The position numbers and the translations under genes are program-made. From contig NC_020891.1 in the NCBI RefSeq assembly GCF_000355695.1, positions 1,612,001 through 1,676,000 on the forward strand: a stretch of DNA of 64,000 nt, read 5' to 3'. This stretch comes from Clavibacter nebraskensis NCPPB 2581 (GTDB taxonomy: Bacteria > Actinomycetota > Actinomycetes > Actinomycetales > Microbacteriaceae). Below, in pieces: positions 26,762 through 35,100 of this stretch (positions are counted from its first letter, which is position 1; the number at the start of each line of letters is the position of its first letter). The notes beneath the pieces are model-generated. The model did no database searches. It was not told the origin of the DNA and saw only the letters and a program-made list of their open reading frames with translations.

Positions 26762-27777
26762 CCGACACCACCGCACCCGCATCCGGCTCCCGCCGCGTCC
26801 ACCGCGCGGTCGACGGCGCCACGCCGCACCGCCTCACGGGCGACGCGCGTCCGACGCCCGGCCCCATCGCGATGCTGCCGCGCACGGAGGACGCCTACCT
26901 CGAGGCCGTCCACGAGGCCGGCGGCGAGGTCGCCGAGCTGTCGGGGGAGACCCGCGGCATCGTCTGGCTCTCGATCCGCCGCGCCGCGGAGCTCACCGAC
27001 ACGCTCGCCGCGAACCCGCAGGTGCAGTGGGTGCAGCTGCCGTTCGCGGGCGTCGACGCCTTCGCCGACACGCTCCGCGCGTGCGACCGCCCCGACCTCG
27101 TCTGGACCAGCGCGAAGGGCGCCTACTCCGAGCCGGTCGCCGAGCACGCCCTCGCGCTGACCCTCGCCGCCCTGCGCCAGCTGCCGGAGCGCGCCCGGGC
27201 GACCTCGTGGGGATCCTCCGCCGGCCTCTCGCTGTACCGCTCCGAGGTCGTCGTGGTCGGCGCGGGCGGCATCGCCCTGGAGTACATCCGGCTGCTCGCG
27301 CCGTTCGACTGCACCGTCACGGTGGTCCGCCGCAGCGGCGACCCCGTCGAGGGCGCCGACCGCACCGTCACGGCCGACCGGCTCGACGAGGTGCTCCCGG
27401 GCGCCGACGTCGTGATGCTCGCCGCGGCCAGCACCGACGACACCGCCGGCCTCATCGGCGCCGAGCAGCTCGCGGCCATGAAGGACACCGCCGTCCTCGT
27501 CAACATCGCCCGCGGCGCGCTCGTCGACCCCGACGCGCTGCTCGACGCCCTCCGCTCCGGCGCGATCCACGGCGCGGGCCTCGACGTCACCTCGCCCGAG
27601 CCGCTGCCCGACGGCCACCCGCTCTTCTCCGAGGCGCGCTGCGTCGTCACGCCGCACACCGCCGACACCCCGGACATGGTGCGGCCGCTGCTCGCTGAGC
27701 GGATCCGGCTCAACACCGAGGCGTTCCTGCGGACAGGCGACTTCGTCGGCATAGTCGAGCCGTCCTCCGGGTACTGA
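26758..27777 (+). CDS. D-isomer-specific 2-hydroxyacid dehydrogenase
   Basis: NAD-dependent oxidoreductase interconverting 2-oxo- and 2-hydroxyacids, 339 aa. The nucleotide-binding glycine loop is VVVGAGGIALEYI. Catalytic Arg is in VNIARGALVDPDAL, Glu in SPEPLPDGHPL and His in VVTPHTADTP. The N-terminal substrate domain is short and divergent, so the substrate is open. Translationally coupled to the extra ABC ATPase and preceded by GGAGG. The context suggests work on a compound brought in by the transporter, which is inference. Confidence 0.87.
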   Translation: MTDTTAPASGSRRVHRAVDGATPHRLTGDARPTPGPIAMLPRTEDAYLEAVHEAGGEVAELSGETRGIVWLSIRRAAELTDTLAANPQVQWVQLPFAGVDAFADTLRACDRPDLVWTSAKGAYSEPVAEHALALTLAALRQLPERARATSWGSSAGLSLYRSEVVVVGAGGIALEYIRLLAPFDCTVTVVRRSGDPVEGADRTVTADRLDEVLPGADVVMLAAASTDDTAGLIGAEQLAAMKDTAVLVNIARGALVDPDALLDALRSGAIHGAGLDVTSPEPLPDGHPLFSEARCVVTPHTADTPDMVRPLLAERIRLNTEAFLRTGDFVGIVEPSSGY

Positions 27778-27830
27778 CACCGGCGCCCTCCCGGCCCGTC
27801 CGCCGCGGCGCGCCGCGGTGACGGGCCCCG

Positions 27831-27836
27831 TAGGGT
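27831..27836 (+). promoter_or_regulatory. -10 box TAGGGT, leaderless lactonase-like gene
   Basis: TAGGGT ends 7 nt before the GTG used here as start. It makes a GTG at 27835, inside the box, impossible as start for this promoter. Confidence 0.5.
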
Positions 27837-27843
27837 GAGCGGC

Positions 27844-28875
27844 GTGATGACGCCCGAGGAAGTCGCCGTGCCCGAGGTCTCGATGTGGGCGGGCGGCTAC
27901 ACCGCCGACGCCGGCGGATCGGGCGTCGGCATCACGGCCCTCGCGGTGGATCCCATCAAGGGCGACCTCGCGGTGGTCGGCACCGCGGTGGAGACCCCGT
28001 CGCCCTCGTTCCTCCTCGCGCACGGCGACATGGTCTACGCGGTGGGCGAGGCGGTCGGCCGCGTGGAGGCGTTCCGCCGCGGGCCGGGCGGCTCGCTGCA
28101 GTGGGCGGGCGGACAGCCGAGCGGCGGATCCGGCCCCTGCCACCTGCACGTCGTCGACGGCCTGCTCCTCACCTCGCACTACGGCGACGGCACCGTCGCC
28201 GTGCACCCGCTCGCGGACGACGGCTCCCTCGGCGAGGCCGTGCAGCTCCTCCCGTCCGAGGGATCCGGCCCCCGCCCGCAGCAGGACGGCCCGCACGCCC
28301 ACGCCACGCTCCACGTCGGCGCCGGCATCGTGCTCAGCGCCGACCTCGGCACCGACGCCGTGTTCGTCCACGCGCTCCGCGACGGCCGGCTCGACCGCAT
28401 CGGCGCCGTCGCGCTCCCGCCCGGCACGGGGCCCCGGCACATGGCCCTCCTGTCGTCGGGCCGCGTGCTCCTCGTCGGCGAGCTCGACAGCACCCTGCAC
28501 GCGCTCGAGGGGACGGGCACGTCGTGGCGCGTCGCCGCGTCCACCGCGTGCGCGGACGAGCCGGACGCCCGTGACTCCGCGGCCGAGGTGCAGGTGTCCG
28601 CCGACGAGCGCCTCGCCTACGTCGGCCTGCGCGGCTCGGACCGGATCGCCGTGGTCGGCATCGCCGCCGACGGCGCCCTCGCCCCCGTCGCCGCGTTCGA
28701 CTGCGGCGGTGCGACGCCGCGCCACCACGCGCTCGTCGACGACCGGCTGCACGTGGCGAACCAGGGATCCGGCACGGTCGCGTCGTTCCGGCTCGACGCG
28801 GCGACCGGGCTGCCCACCGCGGCACCCGCCGTGATCACCGTCCCGAGCCCGACCTACCTGCTGCCGCTCGAGTAG
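27844..28875 (+). CDS. Beta-propeller lactonase-family protein (6-phosphogluconolactonase-like)
   Basis: 343 aa seven-bladed propeller of the PF10282 lactonase family, whose best known member YbhE/Pgl hydrolyses 6-phosphogluconolactone. Family motifs seen: a first blade WAGGYTADAGGSGVGI, the conserved GPCHLHVVDG, GPRPQQDGPHAHATL (metal or substrate loop), DLGTDAVFVHAL, GTGPRHMALL and ATPRHHALVDDRLHVANQ. No signal peptide. Whether it is the cell's true 6-phosphogluconolactonase cannot be told without knowing if DevB/PgL is elsewhere. An ATG one codon later is an equally good start. Confidence 0.84.
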   Translation: MMTPEEVAVPEVSMWAGGYTADAGGSGVGITALAVDPIKGDLAVVGTAVETPSPSFLLAHGDMVYAVGEAVGRVEAFRRGPGGSLQWAGGQPSGGSGPCHLHVVDGLLLTSHYGDGTVAVHPLADDGSLGEAVQLLPSEGSGPRPQQDGPHAHATLHVGAGIVLSADLGTDAVFVHALRDGRLDRIGAVALPPGTGPRHMALLSSGRVLLVGELDSTLHALEGTGTSWRVAASTACADEPDARDSAAEVQVSADERLAYVGLRGSDRIAVVGIAADGALAPVAAFDCGGATPRHHALVDDRLHVANQGSGTVASFRLDAATGLPTAAPAVITVPSPTYLLPLE

Positions 28876-28896
28876 TAGCGCTCCCTCGCGGGCCGG

Positions 28897-29262
28897 TCAG
28901 CGCAGCAGCAGGGGAGCGGCCGCCCGGATCTCCTCCTCCACCCCGAGCCCGCGCCAGCCCGCGGAAGTGTACGCGCGGCCGCCGACGCCGTTGCGGTCCA
29001 TCAGGGCGAATCCGACCGCGCGGATCCCCGAGTAGGCGATGAGCACGGGTCGCGCGTGATCCGACACGAGGCGCACGATCCGCTCGCGCCGGGCCTCGAG
29101 GACGGGCAGCGAGTCGGCCGGCCCGTCGGCGGGCCGGACGAGGATCGCGTCGGCGACCGGGTCGTCGGCCGCGGCCTCGCGCGTCCGCAGGTCCTCGTCG
29201 AGCAGCGGCCACAGCCGATCCGCGTCGTTCGGACGCGCGACCACGACCTGGAACATCCCCAT
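28897..29262 (-). CDS. Unknown small protein (121 aa)
   Basis: No family recognised. It starts with MGMFQVVVARPNDADRLWPLLDEDL, and has a charged middle and a Gly-rich part GVGGRAYTSAGWRGLGVEEE near the end. The order of beta strand, acidic helix and Gly-containing turn is a little like an N-acetyltransferase but too short and without the acetyl-CoA loop. Coding is supported by third-position G+C and by the leaderless promoter. Convergent with the lactonase-like gene (21 nt apart). Confidence 0.65.
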   Translation of the reverse strand: MGMFQVVVARPNDADRLWPLLDEDLRTREAAADDPVADAILVRPADGPADSLPVLEARRERIVRLVSDHARPVLIAYSGIRAVGFALMDRNGVGGRAYTSAGWRGLGVEEEIRAAAPLLLR

Positions 29263-29268
29263 GGCCCG

Positions 29269-29274
29269 ACGCTA
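29269..29274 (-). promoter_or_regulatory. -10 box TAGCGT, leaderless
   Basis: On the minus strand TAGCGT ends 6 nt before the ATG of the 121-codon gene; no Shine-Dalgarno sequence is present. Confidence 0.5.
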
Positions 29275-29330
29275 CCCGGCGCGGGGGGAGGGCGGTCGGG
29301 ATCGGGGGCGGACGGGAGACGGAGGCGAAA

Positions 29331-29365
29331 AGTAAAAGGCCCCGCGGGTGGAGCCGCGAGGCCTT
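29331..29365 (-). terminator. Terminator of tRNA-Asn
   Basis: Twelve-bp stem (29336-29347 with 29354-29365, one G-U), 6-nt loop, and on the minus strand a T-rich tail CTTTTACTTTTC. It is the only hairpin in the window with a real U-tract. Confidence 0.8.
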
Positions 29366-29367
29366 CG

Positions 29368-29440
29368 CTCCCCGAGTTGGACTCGAACCAACAACCTGCC
29401 GGTTAACAGCCGGCTGCTCTGCCAATTGAGCTATCGAGGA
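29368..29440 (-). tRNA. tRNA-Asn (GTT)
   Basis: 73 nt cloverleaf on the minus strand. The acceptor arms TCCTCGA and TCGGGGA pair with one G-U, the discriminator is G, and the T loop is GGTTCGAGTCC. Anticodon GTT is at 29407-29405 in the loop CTGTTAA. CCA is not encoded. Confidence 0.96.
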
Positions 29441-29460
29441 TCACGTGGAGCAACCTGGAA

Positions 29461-29466
29461 AGCGTA
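29461..29466 (-). promoter_or_regulatory. -10 box TACGCT of tRNA-Asn
   Basis: TGCTACGCT on the minus strand, an extended -10 form, 20 nt upstream of the tRNA 5' end. Confidence 0.5.
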
Positions 29467-29517
29467 GCAAAGAAATCGGCCGCCTCCGGTCACCCGGTGT
29501 CGCCCCGGGCGCGTCCC

Positions 29518-30084
29518 TCAGTCCTCGAGGTGGTCGCGTCCCGGCAGCCACGACTGCCCGGGCACGCCCCAGCCGCTCCTGCGGATGACCTTTGCCACCG
29601 GCTTCCGGTGCTCGTGCGCGAGGCGGTCGGTGTAGAGCAGCCCGTCGAGGTGGTCGAACTCATGCTGCAGGATGCGCGCGAACCACCCGGCCGCCTCGAT
29701 CTCGAACGGCCGGCCGTCGAGGTCGACCGCGCGGAGGATCGCCCGGTCGGCGCGCACGAGGGGGAAACGCTCGCCCGGGAACGACAGGCAGCCCTCCTCC
29801 TCGGTGTCCTCGTCGGCCTCGCGGACCGCGACGGGCGTGATGAAGAGATCCGGGTTCACGGCGACGCCCCGCAGCGGCTCGCCCTCGTCGGTCTCGTACG
29901 AGTACACGAACACGCGCAGCGGGACGCCCACCTGGGGTGCCGCGAGGCCCACGCCGGGCGCCTCGTCCATTGTGTCGTACATGTCGGCCACGAGGGCGCG
30001 CAGGTCGTCGTCGAACGCCTCCACCTCGCGGGCCGGGGCGTGCAGGACGGGGTCTCCGGTGATCCGGATGGGGAGGACGGCCAT
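29518..30084 (-). CDS. def: Peptide deformylase
   Basis: Removes the formyl group from nascent proteins. 188 aa. All three metalloprotease motifs are intact: motif 1 GVGLAAPQVG, motif 2 EEGCLSFPGE (metal Cys), motif 3 QHEFDHLDGLLY (two metal His, catalytic Glu). The C-terminal extension VAKVIRRSGWGVPGQSWLPG is actinobacterial. ATG start lies 7 nt after a TATCAT box, so the mRNA is probably leaderless. Only 39 bp separate it from the divergent membrane-protein gene. Confidence 0.96.
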   Translation of the reverse strand: MAVLPIRITGDPVLHAPAREVEAFDDDLRALVADMYDTMDEAPGVGLAAPQVGVPLRVFVYSYETDEGEPLRGVAVNPDLFITPVAVREADEDTEEEGCLSFPGERFPLVRADRAILRAVDLDGRPFEIEAAGWFARILQHEFDHLDGLLYTDRLAHEHRKPVAKVIRRSGWGVPGQSWLPGRDHLED

Positions 30085-30091
30085 GCTGCCG

Positions 30092-30097
30092 ATGATA
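30092..30097 (-). promoter_or_regulatory. -10 box TATCAT, leaderless def
   Basis: TATCAT on the minus strand ends 7 nt before the def ATG. Confidence 0.6.
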
Positions 30098-30111
30098 GGC
30101 GGGCCGCCGGG

Positions 30112-30117
30112 TAGGGT
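30112..30117 (+). promoter_or_regulatory. -10 box TAGGGT, leaderless DMT gene
   Basis: TAGGGT ends 6 nt before the GTG of the DMT-family gene, 15 bp from the oppositely oriented def -10 box. Confidence 0.6.
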
Positions 30118-30123
30118 CGGGGC

Positions 30124-31035
30124 GTGCCCTTCGACGCCAGCCCCGTTCTCCAGGCCGCCTCGTTGACCCCCTACCAGGCGCTCGGGATCCCGATCGCGCT
30201 CGTCGGCGCCGTGTTCCTGTCCCTGGGCGCGCAGCTGCAGTCGCAGGGCGTGGCGAAGATGGAGGCGCTCGGGAAGAAGAGCACGGCGGGCCTCAGCCTC
30301 CGCCAGCTCGGCGCGCTGCTCGGCCGCCCGTCGTGGGTCGCCGGCACCGTGATGCTCGGCCTCGCCATCGTGTTCCAGCTCGCGAGCCTGCGCCTCGCGC
30401 CCCTCATCGTCGTGCAGCCCCTCGGCGCGGTGGCGCTCGTGGTCACGGCGATCCTCAACTCCCGCGCCACGGGGAAGCGGTTGGAGCTGAAGGCCAAGCG
30501 GGCCGTCGCGCTCTGCATCGGGGGAGTGGGCCTCTTCGTCATCTTCGCGGCCGTCTTCGCCAAGGAGACGCCCATCCGCACGCCCGAGCTCATCACGATC
30601 CTGGTGATCCTCGCGATCGTCCTCGCGCTGCTCGGCGGCCTCTTCCTCTACTTCCGGAAGCACGTGCGCGCGATCTTCTACATCATCAGCGCGGGCGTGC
30701 TCTACGGGTTCGTCGCCACGCTCGCCAAGGTCGTGATCAACCGCCTCACGACGGGCGACTTCGACGTGCTGACCGCGGTCTGCATCGTCGCCCTCGTGGC
30801 CGCGACCCTGCTCGGCGCGTACTTCGTGCAGACGGCGTACTCCTCGGGCCCGCCCGACCTGGTGATCGCGGGCCTCACGGTGGTCGACCCGCTCGTCGCC
30901 GTCTGCATCGGCGTGACGGTCCTCGGCGAGGCCGCGGACGCACCGGTATACGCGGGGGTGGCCTTCCTCGTCGCCGGCGCCGTCGCGGTCGTCGGAGTGT
31001 TCCAGCTCGCGAAGCACCACCCGCACGCGACCTGA
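30124..31035 (+). CDS. DMT-superfamily membrane protein
   Basis: 303 aa with about nine to ten hydrophobic segments in two related halves, drug/metabolite-transporter type. The motif APLIVVQPLGAVALVVTAIL, an EamA-like helix end, occurs in the first half and PDLVIAGLTVVDPLVAVCIG in the second. Similar actinobacterial proteins are annotated as multidrug DMT transporters without proven substrate. GTG start from the leaderless promoter. It is followed, after 177 nt, by a glycosyltransferase with its own promoter. Confidence 0.8.
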   Translation: MPFDASPVLQAASLTPYQALGIPIALVGAVFLSLGAQLQSQGVAKMEALGKKSTAGLSLRQLGALLGRPSWVAGTVMLGLAIVFQLASLRLAPLIVVQPLGAVALVVTAILNSRATGKRLELKAKRAVALCIGGVGLFVIFAAVFAKETPIRTPELITILVILAIVLALLGGLFLYFRKHVRAIFYIISAGVLYGFVATLAKVVINRLTTGDFDVLTAVCIVALVAATLLGAYFVQTAYSSGPPDLVIAGLTVVDPLVAVCIGVTVLGEAADAPVYAGVAFLVAGAVAVVGVFQLAKHHPHAT

Positions 31036-31129
31036 TCCGGCGCAGGTCCTCGATCGACGGCGCTCCCGCGTCCCCGGCCCGGCTGCCGCGACCGCGGTGC
31101 GCCGTCCGGCCGTCCCGGGACCCGTGCGA

Positions 31130-31135
31130 TACGTT
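31130..31135 (+). promoter_or_regulatory. Candidate -10 box TACGTT of GT4 gene
   Basis: TACGTT would start a transcript near 31142, with a leader of ~70 nt ending in the ribosome binding site GGAGAG. Confidence 0.3.
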
Positions 31136-31212
31136 GCTCTGCGACACCCGGCCCGCGCCACCCGGATCCACGTGACGCACGCCGGACGCCGACACCACTG
31201 GAGAGACACTTC

Positions 31213-32472
31213 TTGCCGAACACCTCAGGGCAGACCCCGCGCGAGCCCGCGACACCCGGCCGACCCCTGCGCATCCTCATCGGCGCGGACACGTTCCCGC
31301 CGGACGTGAACGGCGCCGCGCGCTTCGCCGAGCGCCTCGCGGGAGGACTCGTCCGCCGCGGCCACGAGGTGCACATCGTCGCGCCGGCGGCCAGCCGCAA
31401 GCACGGCACGTGGACCGAGGTGCACGACGGCCAGGAGATGACGGCGCACCGCCTGCACAGCTACCGCTGGTACCCGCACGACTGGCTGCGCTTCGCCCAG
31501 CCGTGGTCCGTCAACCGGGACTGCGCCCGCATCCTCGACGCGGTGCAGCCCGACGTGGTGCACTTCCAGTCCCACATCCTCACGGGCCGCGGCCTCAGCA
31601 TCGAGGCGGAGAAGCGCGGCATCCGCATCATCGGCACCAACCACTTCATGCCGGAGAACATGCTCCAGCACACCCTGCTGCCGGTCGCGTGGCAGGACAA
31701 GGCCATCTCCATGGCGTGGAAGGCGGCGCGCCGCACGTTCGGACGCGCCGAGGCCGTCACGACGCCCACACGCCGGGCCGCGCAGTTCCTGGAGAAGTAC
31801 ACGGGACTCACCGGCGTGATCCCCATCTCCTGCGGCATCGACGCGGCGAACTACACGCCCGACTTCGCGCCGCGCACCCGCAACCGCGTCGTGTTCGTCG
31901 GCCGGGTGACGGGGGAGAAGCAGATCGACGTGCTGCTCCGTGCCTTCGCGATCCTGCCCGCGTCGCTCGACGCGGAGCTCGAGATCGTCGGCGGGGGCGA
32001 CCAGAAGGCAGCGCTCGAGAAGCTCGCCGCCGACCTCGGCATCGCCGAGCGCACCACCTTCACCGGCTACGTGTCCGACGAGGAGCTGCGCCGCGCCTAC
32101 ACGCGCGCGACCGTCCTCGCGATGCCGAGCATCGCCGAGCTGCAGTCCATCGTCACGATGGAGGCGATGGCCTCCGCCCTCCCCGTCGTGGCCGCCGACG
32201 CCATGGCCCTCCCGCACCTCGTCCATGATGGCGAGAACGGCTACCTCTTCCGCCCGGGCGACGTCGACGACCTCGCCGCGAAGCTGCAGCGGGTGCTCGA
32301 GCTGCCCGAGGAGGAGCTCCAGCGCATGAAGCGCGAGAGCCTCGCCGTGGTCGCCACGCACGACATCGAGCGCACGATCTCGACGTTCGAGAGCCTGTAT
32401 CGTGGCGAGTCCGTGGCTGCGACGGTCACGGACGAGGCACGCGGCGTGACGGACGGCTCAGGCGCCGCCTAG
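31213..32472 (+). CDS. GT4-family glycosyltransferase
   Basis: 419 aa retaining glycosyltransferase with two Rossmann domains (GT-B). N-terminal domain: RILIGADTFPPDVNGAARF with the Gly-rich acceptor loop, then DVVHFQSH. C-terminal domain: NRVVFVGRVTGEKQIDVLLRAF, the donor-phosphate region. The family's EX7E motif (normally E.GL...E) is changed to SIAELQSIVTMEAMASALPV, so the first acidic residue is in AELQSI. This arrangement fits diacylglycerol or phosphoinositol glycosyltransferases (PimB/MgtA-like); the sugar is not deducible. TTG start with GGAGAG 10 nt upstream. It lies outside the exopolysaccharide cluster, separated by a tRNA. Confidence 0.85.
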   Translation: MPNTSGQTPREPATPGRPLRILIGADTFPPDVNGAARFAERLAGGLVRRGHEVHIVAPAASRKHGTWTEVHDGQEMTAHRLHSYRWYPHDWLRFAQPWSVNRDCARILDAVQPDVVHFQSHILTGRGLSIEAEKRGIRIIGTNHFMPENMLQHTLLPVAWQDKAISMAWKAARRTFGRAEAVTTPTRRAAQFLEKYTGLTGVIPISCGIDAANYTPDFAPRTRNRVVFVGRVTGEKQIDVLLRAFAILPASLDAELEIVGGGDQKAALEKLAADLGIAERTTFTGYVSDEELRRAYTRATVLAMPSIAELQSIVTMEAMASALPVVAADAMALPHLVHDGENGYLFRPGDVDDLAAKLQRVLELPEEELQRMKRESLAVVATHDIERTISTFESLYRGESVAATVTDEARGVTDGSGAA

Positions 32473-32484
32473 GTCCGCCGCCTC

Positions 32485-32558
32485 GGGGCGGTAGCTCAGC
32501 TGGTCAGAGCAGCGGACTCATAATCCGTCGGTCATGGGTTCAAGTCCCATCCGCCCTA
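32485..32558 (+). tRNA. tRNA-Met (CAT)
   Basis: 74 nt cloverleaf. Acceptor arms GGGGCGG and CCGCCCT pair with G1-U72, discriminator A. D arm GCTC...GAGC, anticodon CAT at 32519-32521, T loop GGTTCAAGTCC. No encoded CCA. The initiator features (mismatch at 1-72 with three G-C pairs in the anticodon stem) are not seen, so it is an elongator. A tRNA-Ile2 whose CAT is modified to lysidine cannot be excluded by eye. Confidence 0.88.
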
Positions 32559-32816
32559 CTCCCGCGTCCCCCTCTCCGCGCACGCGGTCGAGCGCCCCGC
32601 GGCACGCCCCCGATCGCGCGCGCCCCTCGGACTGGGGTGCGCCGTTGCGCTAGCACGGTGCGGCCCGGACCGCCACGGCGATGTCCGCTCTATTACCCTG
32701 GGTACCGAAATAACCCCGGTCGCGGGGGCCAGGAGGGCGCCCGACGACCGCCACCGGCCTCCCGCCGACGAGGCGCCAACGCGCGCGTCGGGCCCGCCGC
32801 CACCCGCGAGGACACG
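32559..32816. other. Intergenic region before the acyltransferase
   Basis: 258 nt without a gene. The segment 32690-32715 (CTATTACCCTGGGTACCG and beyond) is clearly less G+C-rich than its surroundings and contains the near-palindrome TACCCTGGGTA, a plausible promoter or operator. Confidence 0.35.
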
Positions 32817-35009
32817 ATGACGAGCACGCGACCCACCCGCACGAGCCGATCCACGACGGTCGCGCCGGAGGGATCGAGCACCCGGTCGTTCCGCGGCGAC
32901 ATCCAGGGCCTGCGCGCCCTCGCCGTGGTCGCGGTCATCCTCGACCACCTGCTCGCCTGGCCGTCCGGCGGCTTCCTCGGCGTCGACGTCTTCTTCGTGA
33001 TCTCCGGCTTCATCATCACGTCGCTCCTGCTGCGCCAGTACGACAGGCTCGGCCGGATCTCGTTCGCCGACTTCTACCGCAAGCGCGTCAAGCGCATCCT
33101 GCCGGCGTCGACCGCCGTGCTCCTCGTCACGGTGCTCGCCAGCTGGATGGTCTTCCTCTCCGGCCGCGCGTCCGCGATCGCGTGGGACAGCGTCGCCGCG
33201 TTCTCCTTCGTCGCCAACTGGCGCTTCGCCGCGACCGACACCGACTACTGGGCCGCCGACAGCGCCGTCTCGCCCGTCCAGCACTACTGGTCCCTCGGCG
33301 TCGAGGAGCAGTTCTACGTCGTCTGGCCGATCCTCCTCACGCTCGGCCTCGCGCTCTCGCTCCGCTTCCGGGGACCCGGCCGCTACCGGGGGATCCTCAC
33401 GGCGATCCTCCTCGTGGTCACGGTCGGCTCCTTCGCGTGGGCGATGGCCGACACCGCGGGCGACGCCGCCGTCGCCTACTTCTCCACGCTCTCCCGCGCC
33501 TGGGAGCTCGGCGTCGGGGCGCTGCTGGCCGTCGCCACGCCGCTGCTGCGCCGCATCCCGGACTCCGCCCGGCCGGTCATCGCGTGGGCCGGCCTCGCCG
33601 TCATCGGCTACGGCCTGTTCGCGCTGAGCAGCGCGTCGCCAATCCCCGCACCCGGATCCGCGATCCCCGTCGTCGGCGCCGCGCTCGTCATCGCCGGCGG
33701 CACGGGCGGCGCGCAGCGCTCCCTCTGGCCGCTCACGAACCCCGTCTCGCGCTACCTCGGGGACATCTCGTACTCGCTCTACCTCTGGCACTTCCCGGTC
33801 ATCGTGATCCTGGCGGCCGTCGCCGACACCGCCGGGCTCGGCTACCCGGTCATCGTGCTCGTGCTGACCCTCGGCCTCTCGGTGCTCTCGTACCACGGCC
33901 TCGAGGACCCGATCCGCCGCTCCCACTGGCTCGAGCCCGGTGCCGCCGCGCGCCGGAAGAAGAAGCGCGCGCGCCGCCGTCCCGGCTTCGGGGCGTCCAC
34001 GGGCACCAAGGTCGCGGCCCTCGGCACGGCCGCGCTGCTGACGGTCACCTTCATCAGCCTCGCCGTCGTGCGGCAGCAGGAGATCCAGGAGGCGTCGCGC
34101 CTCGCGCCGGGCCCGGCCGCGTCGGGCGAGGAGGACCCCGAGGTCGCCGCCGTGCTCGCCGACGGCGACCTGGGCGCGCTGCAGGCGCAGATCCGCGACT
34201 CGCTCGCCGCGACCAGCTGGCCCGCGCTCGACCCCGCGATCGACGGCCTGGAGAAGTCGGCCGTGCCCGTCGAGGACGGCCAGGGCTGCGGCCGCACCGA
34301 CGTGGCGGACCCGCGCTCCTGCTCCTTCGGCGACAGCCGGAAGCCCACGATCATGGTCCTCGGCGACTCGACCGGCATCACGCTGCTGCCCACGGTGCGC
34401 GCCATGTTCGAGGCGACCCACCACATCCGCGGGCTCACCTTCGCCGGCTGCGCCGTCATGGACGTCCAGTGGGACTTCCCCGACGCGTCCACCAAGGGTG
34501 GGTGCCTGGAGTTCCGGCAGCAGGCGATCGCCGCAATCCAGGAGGAGGAGCCGGAGATCCTGTTCGTCAGCAACAGCTACGGGCAGGTCCTCAAGCTCGC
34601 GTCGAAGGCGACGGGCGACGACGCCGTGGCCGAGTGGTCGGCCGGCGTCCAGAGCACGGTCGGCCAGGTGCGCGACAGCGTCGGGAAGGTCGTCCTGGTC
34701 TCGTCCCCGCCGACCGGGCAGCCGCTCGAGACGTGCGCGACGAAGGTCTCGACGCCCGCCGACTGCCAGGCCTCGATCCCCGGCGCCTGGAAGGTGGGCG
34801 ACCGCGCCCAGGAGGACGCGGCCACCGCGCTGGGCATCGCCTACGTTGACACGTCGTCGCTGTTCTGCTGGGAGGAGCGATGCCCGTCCTTCGTCGGCAG
34901 CACGCCCACGAAGCGCGACAGCGTCCACACGACACCGCAGTACGCGGCCGTGATCACCCCGGCGTTCCGGCAGATGCTCGACGAGGCGCTGGCCGGCGTG
35001 CCGGCCTGA
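32817..35009 (+). CDS. OafA/OatA-like membrane acyltransferase with SGNH domain
   Basis: 730 aa. Residues ~25-390 form an acyltransferase-3 domain of about ten or eleven membrane segments, beginning FRGDIQGLRALAVVAVILDH with the conserved Arg-Leu pair and followed by FFVISGFII and FYRKRVKRILPA. After a Lys/Arg-rich junction comes an extracytoplasmic SGNH-hydrolase-like domain: block I MVLGDSTGITLLP (GDS Ser) and the C-terminal Asp/His in KRDSVHTTPQY. Such proteins carry acetyl groups across the membrane and O-acetylate peptidoglycan or surface polysaccharide. Next to the exopolysaccharide genes it may acetylate that polymer; a cell-wall target is the alternative. Confidence 0.88.
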   Translation: MTSTRPTRTSRSTTVAPEGSSTRSFRGDIQGLRALAVVAVILDHLLAWPSGGFLGVDVFFVISGFIITSLLLRQYDRLGRISFADFYRKRVKRILPASTAVLLVTVLASWMVFLSGRASAIAWDSVAAFSFVANWRFAATDTDYWAADSAVSPVQHYWSLGVEEQFYVVWPILLTLGLALSLRFRGPGRYRGILTAILLVVTVGSFAWAMADTAGDAAVAYFSTLSRAWELGVGALLAVATPLLRRIPDSARPVIAWAGLAVIGYGLFALSSASPIPAPGSAIPVVGAALVIAGGTGGAQRSLWPLTNPVSRYLGDISYSLYLWHFPVIVILAAVADTAGLGYPVIVLVLTLGLSVLSYHGLEDPIRRSHWLEPGAAARRKKKRARRRPGFGASTGTKVAALGTAALLTVTFISLAVVRQQEIQEASRLAPGPAASGEEDPEVAAVLADGDLGALQAQIRDSLAATSWPALDPAIDGLEKSAVPVEDGQGCGRTDVADPRSCSFGDSRKPTIMVLGDSTGITLLPTVRAMFEATHHIRGLTFAGCAVMDVQWDFPDASTKGGCLEFRQQAIAAIQEEEPEILFVSNSYGQVLKLASKATGDDAVAEWSAGVQSTVGQVRDSVGKVVLVSSPPTGQPLETCATKVSTPADCQASIPGAWKVGDRAQEDAATALGIAYVDTSSLFCWEERCPSFVGSTPTKRDSVHTTPQYAAVITPAFRQMLDEALAGVPA

Positions 35010-35051
35010 TCCGCGGGCACGCGCCGGCACCCGTCCGCCGGGCCGCACGAG

Positions 35052-35083
35052 GACGGCCGCCGCGCGGATGCGCGACGGCCGTC
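35052..35083. terminator. Hairpin between acyltransferase and fcl
   Basis: 13-base arms (35052-35064 and 35071-35083) pairing with one mismatch around a 6-nt loop, between two convergent stop codons. Confidence 0.6.
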
Positions 35084-35100
35084 GGATCGGGCGGGAGCGG

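Noticed and set aside
32485-32558. tRNA-Ile2 instead of tRNA-Met
   Set aside because: The anticodon CAT alone does not decide. The body resembles actinobacterial elongator tRNA-Met more, so Met is kept as the call with the alternative noted.
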